DNA from: Anaerolineales bacterium UBA4823
GTDB lineage: Bacteria > Chloroflexota > Anaerolineae > Anaerolineales > UBA4823
Reading direction: 5' to 3'
Length of the DNA: 12,101 bases
Assembly (NCBI GenBank): GCA_002402275.1
Contig: DHFN01000008.1
Coordinates: 4,259 to 16,359 of the forward strand
Below the pieces are notes generated by a model. That model did not search any database. It was given only the letters and a program-made list of their open reading frames with translations, and had not been told where the DNA came from. Below are positions 5,875-12,101 of this stretch, piece after piece. Within the stretch, counting starts at the first letter, position 1. Every line of letters begins with the position of its first letter. The position numbers were made by a program, and so were the translations under genes.

Positions 5875-7023
5875 ATGTACTTCCGTGAAGATCTAGAAAA
5901 TTTTGAGGATCAAACCTTAGCTCCTTATGGGATTCACAGCAAACAGAGCATAGGGAGGCAATATCCCGAACATGAAGTAGAATACCGAACTGTTTTCCAA
6001 CGCGATCGTGACCGTATTCTCCATACCACCGCTTTCCGCCGCTTGGAATACAAAACCCAGGTATTTATCAATTATGAGGGAGATTATTATCGCACCCGCT
6101 TGACCCATACCCTTGAAGTTGCCCAAATTGGGCGTACCGTGGCTCGCGCTTTGGGTGTCAATGAAGACCTCGTAGAGGCGATTTGTCTGGCTCACGATGT
6201 AGGGCATCCTCCTTTCGGTCATTCTGGAGAAACTGCATTAGCGCGTCTAATGCAAGATTATGGTGGCTTTGACCACAATAAACAATCCCTGCGAATTGTC
6301 ACTTTTTTGGAAAGGCGATACCCAGATTTCCCGGGTTTGAACCTCAGCTGGGAAACCCGCGAGGGCATTGTCAAGCACGAATCCGAATATGACGTATCTT
6401 TCGCCCGTGATTACAAACCTGAATTACGCGCCTCAATAGAAGCGCAAATTGCCAATACAGCAGATGAGCTGGCTTATACCGCTCACGACCTGGATGATGG
6501 GTTACGTTCAGGGATGATTTACCCCTCCATGTTAAATGGAATTGTTTTGTGGGAAATACTCATGGAAAACGCAGGATGGAAAGGGGGTGATTTAGATGAA
6601 CTCACTCGTCACCGCATGATCCGCCGTTTGATTGGGAATGAAGTCACCGATTTGGTCCACTCAAGCGATCAGGCAATCAAAGACCATCAACTCCGTTCAG
6701 CTGAAGATGCTCAACGGTTATCAGTCAATGTGGTCGTCTTTTCGGAGGTTATGGTTGCCCGAAACCGTCAACTCAAAGATTTTCTCTATAAAAATCTATA
6801 TCGCCACCATCGGATTGTCCGGATGCAAACCAAGTCAGAACGGATTATTCGAGATTTGTTTTTGGCTTATCAGGCGGAACCGCGTATGCTTCCACAACAT
6901 ATACAAGATTCAATCGGGGAAAGTGGTTTGGAACGTACTATTTGTGATTATATCGCCGGGATGACCGATCGTTTTGCTGTGGATGAATATAACAAACTCT
7001 TTGAACCGGGAACAAAGCCATAA
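5875..7023 (+). CDS. dgt: Deoxyguanosinetriphosphate triphosphohydrolase-like protein (HD domain)
   Basis: Members hydrolyse dNTPs, typically dGTP, to the nucleoside and triphosphate, and help control nucleotide pools. The 382-residue protein has the family signature RDRDRILHTTAFRRLEYKTQ (43-62) and then the HD metal site: His78 in RLTHTLEV, His107-Asp108 in CLAHDVGHPPFGHSG, and Asp205 in YTAHDLDDGL. The length fits the shorter bacterial dGTPase-like group rather than the roughly 500-residue E. coli Dgt. AGAGAG at 5865-5870 lies 4 nt before the ATG, and the TAA at 7021-7023 is intact. The gene stands alone between the repeat region and the convergent AT-rich helicase cassette. dGTPases have been reported as antiphage factors in some bacteria, but this one shows normal composition and family features, so a housekeeping role is the default. 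Confidence 0.92.
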   Translation: MYFREDLENFEDQTLAPYGIHSKQSIGRQYPEHEVEYRTVFQRDRDRILHTTAFRRLEYKTQVFINYEGDYYRTRLTHTLEVAQIGRTVARALGVNEDLVEAICLAHDVGHPPFGHSGETALARLMQDYGGFDHNKQSLRIVTFLERRYPDFPGLNLSWETREGIVKHESEYDVSFARDYKPELRASIEAQIANTADELAYTAHDLDDGLRSGMIYPSMLNGIVLWEILMENAGWKGGDLDELTRHRMIRRLIGNEVTDLVHSSDQAIKDHQLRSAEDAQRLSVNVVVFSEVMVARNRQLKDFLYKNLYRHHRIVRMQTKSERIIRDLFLAYQAEPRMLPQHIQDSIGESGLERTICDYIAGMTDRFAVDEYNKLFEPGTKP

Positions 7024-7032
7024 AAATTGTAC

Positions 7033-7053
7033 ATTAATTGAGTGTAAATTAAT
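7033..7053 (+). terminator. Weak hairpin after the dGTPase gene
   Basis: ATTAATT (7033-7039) and AATTAAT (7047-7053) form a perfect 7-bp stem with a 7-base loop, followed by TTATT, 9 bp after the dGTPase stop and in the gap before the convergent helicase gene. The stem has only A-T pairs, so it would be weak as an intrinsic terminator. Confidence 0.25.
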
Positions 7054-7105
7054 TTATTGAATCAGGTGACGGATATATTTCCAATTTTATATGGCTTTAT
7101 ATTCT

Positions 7106-9637
7106 TCAAACCAATCCGAATTGAATTAGATATTTTGATAATTGCAAACCGGAAATTGGAATTATTTTCTCACTTCTTTCACAAAAAGATAAGCATTCTT
7201 TTGTAAAATAGCCTGTTGTAATTAAATATCCTTTTTGAATAGAGTCATGATCAGCAATAGCTCCATAAAATTCCCTTGCAATTTTAACCCCAACTTTACC
7301 TTTATATCTTTTACATTGCACTACTGCTTTATCAATTTCTCCATTTGACTTAAATTTTGAACAAAGTACATCAATCCCTCCATCATTTGTTTTACCAGTA
7401 ACTTTTACATTTGAATAACCTAAATATTTCATAAATTCTGAAATGAGTTTTTCAAATTCATAGGGAGTTAATGATTGTAATTTCTTTTGACCTTCTCTTA
7501 TTGATAAACTTTTTTTGATCGTAGAAGTTTTTGGGATGTATTTTTTCTCGCCAACTGGTTCTATATCAAATATAGTGTACATATCTTCATTAGTCAGGAT
7601 TTGTTCAATTTCATCTTTTGCCATTGTTTCTATAGTATTTTTTATTAATTTTTGCTTATTTTGCAAAATATTATAAATTCTTTCGTCTACACTGTCTTCC
7701 ATCCAATATGAATATATATTTACTCCTCGAGTTTGACCAGGTCTGTGAACTCTGTCCTCCGCTTGCCACATTACTGCTGGATTCCACCAATGATCAAAAT
7801 GTACAACATAAGAAGCTTCTGTCAAATTTAAACCTTCCCCACCCGCTCGAATACTGGCGACAAGCACATTTATGTCTTTTAATTTCTTAAATCGTTCTAT
7901 TTCTCTTTCGCGTTCCTGATCTGATTGCTTTCCTTGAATAACTGCGACACCAAAATTGTGTTTAATAATATTTATGATTTTATCTATACCCTGTGTAAGA
8001 AATTGTGTAAATATAATTATTTTATTTTCTCCACTAACAATCTCCTCAATTTGTTTTATCAAAAGATCTGTCTTGGGACTTGTAATTTTATTTGTAGCAA
8101 AATTACAAATTTGCTTTAATTGAAATAATTTATTTCGGAAAAATCTCCTTAAGTATGGACTATTTTTATCAATATTAATTAGTTCATCTCTAATTTGTCC
8201 ATTCACAATGTTATATTCTATTCTTTGATCTTCATCTAACTCAAGCCAAAATTCTTGTCTTTGTTTAGCTGGCAAATCTGCAAGCACGTCAATTTTTCTT
8301 CTACGGATAAAATGTGGCTCAATTTTTTTTAATAAGGTTTCATGTTCCGATTCATCAAATATGTTTGGATAAAGATCTATTTTACTCAAATATCCGGGAT
8401 GTATAAATTCAAAGATTGTATAAAGATCCTCGATGCTATTTTGTATGGGAGTGCCGGTCAATGCCCACCTTTTAAAGGCACTAAGTTTTTTCAACGCACG
8501 GAATCTTCTTGTTTTAGGATTTTTTATATTATGAGCCTCATCTATTATTACTGTATCAAATAATTGAGGAGCTATGATTCTATTTTCCAGCATATCGCTG
8601 GCAAATGTGTCATAGCTGGAAATATAAACATGGAATAATTTAGACCAGGTTAATCTACGAATATCTGATTGCCCTTGAATTTGGGTATAAATTAATTCGG
8701 GCGCCCATTCATCTAAATGACGTCTCCATTCATAGATGACTGATTTAGGGCATAATATTAGAACATGATGAATTAATCCCTTTTGAAATAAAAGTTTTAG
8801 AGCTATCAACGTCATTACTGTTTTACCAGTTCCCATATCGTCTGCTAAAAGAGCATGATCATTTTTTAATAAGAATTCAACACCTATAATTTGATATGAA
8901 TATAATTTGTGAGGTATTAGGGTCGGATGTGATAATTCAAGTTGTAAAGGTGGTTGTAAAATAATAAATATTAAATCCCAAAACGAGTAAGAATTTCTAT
9001 TTAAATTTTCAAATTCTTTTTTATTATGATTGCCAGGGGTTTCTTGTTTTGGTGGATTATCGGTTGATACTATCTTCTCTAACTCATACTCATAACTTTT
9101 TCTTACTTTTCGAGAATAATTTACCTCTATTCTAGTTTTTTCCCAATATTTATCTGAATAGTTTTTTCCATATACCTCGATGTAGTTAATAAAGAATAAT
9201 TTTAATAAATCAGAAGATACCTTTATATAATCAAATTTAATTACATCTAAATTAACATCAAAAACAATACTTATCGAAATAAAATTTATTTCAATTTCAT
9301 TGATATTGATATATTGAGATCGAAGAAATAGTTCAGGTTGTAATATATCTGACTGAATAACTACTTCTTGGGTATTAAATGACAGAATTGTTGGTGAACA
9401 AAAAATATCAATATCATAACAACTAGCAGTAAGTGGCAATTTTGCAATTTGTTTTATATCTGCTTCTGTAAGATTATTTATTTGATCATGCAAGCAGGTT
9501 GTATTAGTTTGTTGTAATTGATTGGAAAAATAATTTATCTCAGAATTGGGGACAGAAAAATATAGTTCTTTGAACCTCGATGCTTTTGGATATGGAAGTT
9601 TTGATACCTTCTTTGCTACGTTTGATCTAAATGGCAT
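7106..9637 (-). CDS. SNF2-family helicase with C-terminal Mrr-type restriction nuclease domain
   Basis: An 843-residue protein with three regions. Residues 1 to about 240 are not recognised (Asn/Ile-rich, mixed strand and helix). Residues about 243-660 form a complete SNF2 superfamily 2 ATPase: ADDMGTGKT (265-273, Walker A), IIDEAHNIKNP (364-374, DEAH box), LTGTPIQN (393-400), IIFTQF (541-546), ASIRAGGEGLNLTEA (594-608) and QAEDRVHRPGQT (625-636). Residues about 722-835 form an Mrr_cat endonuclease domain: TPYEFEKLISEFMKYLGY (724-741), TGKTNDGGIDVLC (747-759) with Asp756, and VVQCKRYKGKVG (772-783) with the Gln-x-Lys catalytic pair, then KGYLITTGYFT. All key residues are intact, so an ATP-driven DNA translocase coupled to a nuclease is predicted. 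It begins directly at the stop of the 168-residue gene. Gene composition is strikingly AT-rich. Mrr-bearing SNF2 helicases occur in defence modules (for example ZorD), but no Zorya motor genes are present. Confidence 0.92.
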   Translation of the reverse strand: MPFRSNVAKKVSKLPYPKASRFKELYFSVPNSEINYFSNQLQQTNTTCLHDQINNLTEADIKQIAKLPLTASCYDIDIFCSPTILSFNTQEVVIQSDILQPELFLRSQYININEIEINFISISIVFDVNLDVIKFDYIKVSSDLLKLFFINYIEVYGKNYSDKYWEKTRIEVNYSRKVRKSYEYELEKIVSTDNPPKQETPGNHNKKEFENLNRNSYSFWDLIFIILQPPLQLELSHPTLIPHKLYSYQIIGVEFLLKNDHALLADDMGTGKTVMTLIALKLLFQKGLIHHVLILCPKSVIYEWRRHLDEWAPELIYTQIQGQSDIRRLTWSKLFHVYISSYDTFASDMLENRIIAPQLFDTVIIDEAHNIKNPKTRRFRALKKLSAFKRWALTGTPIQNSIEDLYTIFEFIHPGYLSKIDLYPNIFDESEHETLLKKIEPHFIRRRKIDVLADLPAKQRQEFWLELDEDQRIEYNIVNGQIRDELINIDKNSPYLRRFFRNKLFQLKQICNFATNKITSPKTDLLIKQIEEIVSGENKIIIFTQFLTQGIDKIINIIKHNFGVAVIQGKQSDQEREREIERFKKLKDINVLVASIRAGGEGLNLTEASYVVHFDHWWNPAVMWQAEDRVHRPGQTRGVNIYSYWMEDSVDERIYNILQNKQKLIKNTIETMAKDEIEQILTNEDMYTIFDIEPVGEKKYIPKTSTIKKSLSIREGQKKLQSLTPYEFEKLISEFMKYLGYSNVKVTGKTNDGGIDVLCSKFKSNGEIDKAVVQCKRYKGKVGVKIAREFYGAIADHDSIQKGYLITTGYFTKECLSFCERSEKIIPISGLQLSKYLIQFGLV

Positions 9638-10144
9638 TTAGGTTTTCTCATCCAATTTGTTTAAATGCACTTCATTTACTGCTGTCTTAATTCTTTCAAA
9701 TGGTTCAAAAATATCGGTATTCTCAGCTAATAAATCAATATAATATTTCGCACTTTCCTCTTCTGTTTTAAAATTTTTATGTATCTGATAATCAAATAAA
9801 TTATGATTACCGTTTTTTTCGTTTTGTTTATTTATATATATTACCGGTATGGATACTTTAGGACGCATATTTAAAAGAAAATGTTGATTTACAATGACTA
9901 GATTAATCTCTTCCTTACATGCTTTTAATAAAGGTACACAAATTAATTCCGCAAAAATGAATTCAGTCAATGTTGAGCCATAAAGAATTTGTTGTAATTG
10001 TGTTGGTTTTATTGGGCTTGTTACCCGGAATTCATAAGGTCTAGTCTGTACATCTGTCACTAGTAATCCCCCACGGACAGAAAAATCCTGGAAATTAACT
10101 ATTTCTATAAAACCCAATCTTGAGTCAGCATTTGTTTCCTCCAT
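9638..10144 (-). CDS. Protein of unknown function, partner of the SNF2-Mrr helicase
   Basis: I do not recognise a named domain in this 168-residue protein. Its N-terminal half looks conserved and structured: GFIEIVNFQDFSVRGG (11-26), LLVTDVQTRPYEFRVTSPIK (27-46), PTQLQQILYGSTL (47-59), then AELICVPLL (65-73) and NLVIVNQHFLLNMRP (81-95), alternating strands and helices. The C-terminal third is charged and Asn/Lys/Glu-rich. There is no signal peptide or membrane helix. The ATG at 10144 is chosen over an in-frame GTG at 10156 because the GTG lies inside a perfect Shine-Dalgarno match. Its TAA stop is immediately followed by the ATG of the helicase gene, so the two are surely co-transcribed and translationally coupled. 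It could be a specificity, regulatory or loading subunit; nothing in the sequence decides this. AT-rich like its partner. Confidence 0.8.
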   Translation of the reverse strand: MEETNADSRLGFIEIVNFQDFSVRGGLLVTDVQTRPYEFRVTSPIKPTQLQQILYGSTLTEFIFAELICVPLLKACKEEINLVIVNQHFLLNMRPKVSIPVIYINKQNEKNGNHNLFDYQIHKNFKTEEESAKYYIDLLAENTDIFEPFERIKTAVNEVHLNKLDEKT

Positions 10145-10153
10145 TTTATGCTT

Positions 10154-10162
10154 CACTCCTTT
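10154..10162 (-). promoter_or_regulatory. Strong ribosome binding site of the helicase cassette
   Basis: AAAGGAGTG on the minus strand is a full-length match to the 16S anti-Shine-Dalgarno sequence. It contains the possible GTG start (10156) and lies 11 nt (from GGAG) before the ATG at 10144, which makes the ATG the better start. It is the best ribosome site in the window, so the first gene of the cassette should be well translated. Confidence 0.6.
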
Positions 10163-10177
10163 CTTTATAATTAACGA

Positions 10178-10260
10178 CTATTTATTCAACAATGTTTAAT
10201 TATAACTTAAACAATCTAGAATTAATAAATTGAGCACAATACTGCTTGTTCAATAAATAG
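10178..10260 (-). promoter_or_regulatory. Inverted repeat bracketing a TATAAT box upstream of the helicase cassette
   Basis: CTATTTATTCAACAA (10178-10192) and TTGTTCAATAAATAG (10246-10260) are reverse complements at 14 of 15 positions, separated by 53 bp. Between them, read on the minus strand, is TATAAT (10199-10204), 55 bp upstream of the cassette's ATG at 10144. The left arm falls between this -10 box and the ribosome site. That placement fits a pair of operator half-sites looping over a promoter, although the DNA is AT-rich and chance cannot be excluded. No clear -35 box is visible. Confidence 0.4.
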
Positions 10261-10480
10261 ATCTTAGGATAAACAAGATTTAAAAGAATAACCAGAGCGA
10301 ATTACGTGTACTACCCTTTAAAATCCCCATATTGTGAAAGATATTATTACAAAAACACTCACATAGATTAAATTTTTAGTATAATTAAAAAACTAAGTTA
10401 TTATAATTTTAGTGATGAAAGTGTATTTTAATCCAACACTACATGATAGGTATATACTTAGTGGTTATTTTTATATAAGT
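10261..10480. promoter_or_regulatory. Intergenic region containing candidate greA promoter elements
   Basis: An AT-rich gap between the divergent helicase cassette and greA. Two TATAAT hexamers on the plus strand (10380-10385 and 10402-10407) lie 109 and 87 bp before the greA start; neither has a good -35 box at 16-18 bp. Otherwise I see no gene, tRNA or obvious hairpin here. The AT-rich composition of the cassette continues up to about 10480 and then changes abruptly. Confidence 0.3.
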
Positions 10481-10493
10481 GGAGAGTTCGATC

Positions 10494-10961
10494 ATGTCGC
10501 AACAACCTTTTTTAACAGCCGAAGGAGCAGCCCGCCTTAAGGAAGAGCTGGAACAATTGAAAGGTCCAGCCCGTATAGAGCTGGCTGAGCGGCTGCGCTA
10601 TGCAGTCTCTCAAGGCGATTTATCCGAGAACGCTGACTATCACAAAGCCAAAGAAGATCAAGGTTTTCTTGAGGGACGAATCCAGGAATTGGAATATTTG
10701 CTCAAAAATGCCATAATCGTTGAAAACAATCATACTAAACCAGAAGTTGTTCAGGTTGGGGTTAAGGTCACCGTTCAAGAAGGGGATTATCCACCGGAAG
10801 TCTATGCCTTAGTAGGTGCAAAAGAAGCCGATCCGCGGAAAGGGAAGATTTCGAATGAATCCCCGATTGGAGCAGCTTTGCTTGGACATCAGAGTGGGGA
10901 TGAAGTGATAGCCAATACACCCGGCGGGTCAGTAAAATTAAAAATCCTCCAAATTGAATAA
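10494..10961 (+). CDS. greA: Transcription elongation factor GreA
   Basis: Binds the RNA polymerase secondary channel and stimulates cleavage of backtracked transcripts. The 155-residue protein (family norm about 158) has an N-terminal coiled coil beginning FLTAEGAARLKEELEQL and the tip motif GDLSENADYHKAKE (41-54), carrying the acidic residues Asp42 and Glu45 that coordinate the second metal. The C-terminal FKBP-like domain includes SNESPIGAALLG and DEVIANTPGG. The ATG at 10494 is chosen because GGAGAG (10481-10486) lies 7 nt upstream; a GTG at 10479 would overlap that site. The azlC gene follows after 21 bp on the same strand and may be co-transcribed. Confidence 0.95.
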   Translation: MSQQPFLTAEGAARLKEELEQLKGPARIELAERLRYAVSQGDLSENADYHKAKEDQGFLEGRIQELEYLLKNAIIVENNHTKPEVVQVGVKVTVQEGDYPPEVYALVGAKEADPRKGKISNESPIGAALLGHQSGDEVIANTPGGSVKLKILQIE

Positions 10962-10982
10962 CTTAACCTAGACGGGAGCACA

Positions 10983-11690
10983 TTGACGCAAGCCATTCCC
11001 AATTCGCGCCCATTCATAGAGGAATTTTGGAGAGGATTCCGAGCAGAGTTGCCTCTGCTGCTAGGGGTTATGCCGTTTGGGATGATTTATGGAGTATTAG
11101 CATTAACCGCTGGTATAAGCCCCGCTCAAGCCCAAGCGATGTCAGCTCTCGTTTTTGCCGGTTCATCTCAATTCATTGCTACCCAATTAATCGCTGTAAA
11201 TGCACCTATTTATCTGACAGTTTTTACAATCCTTGTTGTAAATTTACGTCATATTCTCTACAGTGCTTCGATTGCTCCTTACTTGCAGCACTTGCCTCCT
11301 ATTTGGAAAGTTTTCCTTCCCTATTTATTAACCGATGAAGCTTATGCGGTGACCATTGCCGAATTTCAAAAACATTCTGAGGTTAGCCCCACAGCAGCGC
11401 ATGGTTTTTTCCTGGGCGCCGGTTTGACTTTATGGGGAAGCTGGCAAGCGAGTACTGCGATAGGCGTTTTCCTTGGGACAGTCGTTCCCCAAAATTGGTC
11501 TTTGGATTTCACCTTGGCGCTGACCTTTATTGCGATTGTGGTACCAACATTAAAAGATCGGGCGATCGTAACTGCTGCAGTTGTTGCCAGCCTTGTTGCG
11601 GTTTTGGCGGTTGGATTACCCTATAAGTTGAGCTTAATCGTGGCAGCTTTCTGCGCATTGCTAGCTGGCTATTTTATTGGTGAACGATGA
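10983..11690 (+). CDS. azlC: AzlC family branched-chain amino acid export permease subunit
   Basis: The large subunit of the AzlCD exporter, which removes branched-chain amino acids and analogues such as 4-azaleucine. The 235-residue protein is largely hydrophobic, with roughly seven or more membrane segments. Family motifs are GVMPFGMIYGVLA (28-40), LVFAGSSQFIA (56-66), NLRHILYSASIAPYL (87-101) and LPYLLTDEAYAVT (112-124). The start is a TTG at 10983 preceded by GGGAG (10974-10978) at 4 nt; no ATG is available before the conserved N-terminus. The 3' end overlaps azlD in an ATGA junction, the usual coupled arrangement. The presence of both subunits supports a working exporter. Confidence 0.93.
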   Translation: MTQAIPNSRPFIEEFWRGFRAELPLLLGVMPFGMIYGVLALTAGISPAQAQAMSALVFAGSSQFIATQLIAVNAPIYLTVFTILVVNLRHILYSASIAPYLQHLPPIWKVFLPYLLTDEAYAVTIAEFQKHSEVSPTAAHGFFLGAGLTLWGSWQASTAIGVFLGTVVPQNWSLDFTLALTFIAIVVPTLKDRAIVTAAVVASLVAVLAVGLPYKLSLIVAAFCALLAGYFIGER

Positions 11691-12001
11691 CAATCTGGTT
11701 GATAATTCTCTTTGGCGGCATTACTACTTACTTAACCCGCCTCTCCATGATCCTGCTCTTCAGCCGTTGGAAAATCCCAGCCTGGCTGCAACGGGCTTTA
11801 CGATTGGTGCCAGCTGCTGTGTTTTCTGCCATTATCGCTCAAGAAGTATTTGCCCCAAGTGGAAAATTGAACTTAAGCTTGAATAATGCACGCATTCTAG
11901 CCGCAATATTTGCAAGCGGGGTGGCTTGGAAAACCCGCAATGTGCTGTTGACTATTCTGATCGGGATGGTAACGTTATGGGTGTTTAATTGGCTGATGTA
12001 G
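11687..12001 (+). CDS. azlD: AzlD family branched-chain amino acid transporter small subunit
   Basis: The 104-residue small membrane partner of AzlC. Three to four hydrophobic segments are visible, with the family motifs TYLTRLSMILL (14-24), LRLVPAAVFSAIIAQ (38-52) and WKTRNVLLTILIGM (81-94). Its ATG overlaps the azlC TGA by 4 bp (ATGA at 11687-11690), so translation is coupled and a 1:1 complex is likely. Length and motifs are normal for the family. Confidence 0.92.
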   Translation: MTIWLIILFGGITTYLTRLSMILLFSRWKIPAWLQRALRLVPAAVFSAIIAQEVFAPSGKLNLSLNNARILAAIFASGVAWKTRNVLLTILIGMVTLWVFNWLM

Positions 12002-12020
12002 CCTAATATCAGGCAATTTC

Positions 12021-12101
12021 ATGAACAATCAAAGTCCAAGGAATTACACACTTGAGTTGGCTCTGAAACGTTTAATCCGTCCTTGGATTTCCTTCAAAAT
12101 A
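12021..12101 (+). CDS. Possible 5' end of an unrecognised gene, cut by the window edge
   Basis: An ATG at 12021 opens a frame that runs to the last base (27 codons, starting MNNQSPRNYTLELALKRLIR). AGG at 12011-12013 gives a 7-nt spacing, a weak ribosome site. It lies 19 bp after azlD on the same strand, so it could belong to the same transcript. The visible part is too short to assign a family. Confidence 0.4.
   Translation, partial: MNNQSPRNYTLELALKRLIRPWISFKI

Noticed and set aside
5875..7023. dGTPase as an antiphage component of the adjacent cassette
   Set aside because: It is convergent with the cassette, has ordinary composition and shows the features of housekeeping dGTPase-like proteins; adjacency alone does not support a joint role.
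7106..10144. Zorya or DISARM system
   Set aside because: The SNF2-Mrr protein resembles ZorD in architecture, but no ZorA/ZorB motor genes, ZorC, DrmA/DrmB or methyltransferase genes are adjacent.
7047..10234. Possible attachment-site-like direct repeat flanking the AT-rich island (ATTAATTTATTGA near 7048 and ATTAATAAATTGA near 10221)
   Set aside because: Only 11 of 13 bases match, in very AT-rich DNA, with no integrase or tRNA gene nearby; chance similarity is more likely.
11027..11886. Frames of 64-103 codons overlapping azlC and azlD in other frames
   Set aside because: They lie inside genes with strong family motifs and encode compositionally odd, Cys/Ser-rich peptides typical of shadow frames.

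Overview
The window reads as a chromosomal segment of a bacterium of the phylum Chloroflexota, most likely class Anaerolineae. This is an inference from gene content. A mevalonate kinase sits next to an isopentenyl phosphate kinase, the hallmark of the alternative mevalonate route known in archaea and in Chloroflexi such as Roseiflexus. Around them lie a UbiA-type polyprenyl-phosphate phosphoribosyltransferase, a CGGC-domain protein and an archaeal-type threonyl-tRNA synthetase editing domain. No rRNA, tRNA, CRISPR array, integrase or transposase gene is visible.

Layout. Positions 2-430 hold the end of a CGGC-domain gene whose start lies off the left edge. Convergent to it is a stand-alone ThrRS editing-domain protein (476-877, minus). 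Next come the C-terminal remnant of a SAM-dependent methyltransferase (918-1253, minus) and about 500 bp without genes. A plus-strand operon then encodes a 60-residue one-helix membrane protein and the UbiA-family enzyme, 5 bp apart. Mevalonate kinase (3087-4079) and isopentenyl phosphate kinase (about 4258-5070) follow. A gene-free stretch of about 0.8 kb holds a tandem 216-bp repeat built from inverted CATTTCGAGCGAAGCGAG-type modules. A dGTP triphosphohydrolase-like HD protein follows (5875-7023).

The most unusual part is 7106-10144 on the minus strand, an AT-rich two-gene cassette. Hand counts of sample lines give about 23-32% G+C, against about 45-60% in flanking genes. A 168-residue protein of unknown function is followed with no intervening base (TAA then ATG) by an 843-residue SNF2-family helicase. 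The helicase has intact ATPase motifs and a C-terminal Mrr-type PD-(D/E)XK nuclease domain. Upstream, a 15-bp imperfect inverted repeat brackets a TATAAT box. The layout fits a horizontally acquired DNA-targeting (defence-like) module inserted between housekeeping genes; that role is inferred.

The right end returns to ordinary composition: greA (10494-10961), then azlC and azlD overlapping by 4 bp (a branched-chain amino acid exporter pair), then the first codons of a possible gene that runs off the window.

How the genes work together: mevalonate kinase and IPK supply isopentenyl diphosphate for polyprenyl carriers, and the nearby UbiA enzyme would use a polyprenyl phosphate as acceptor, so 1.8-5.1 kb can be read as an isoprenoid and cell-envelope-lipid neighbourhood. 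The remaining genes look unrelated to each other.
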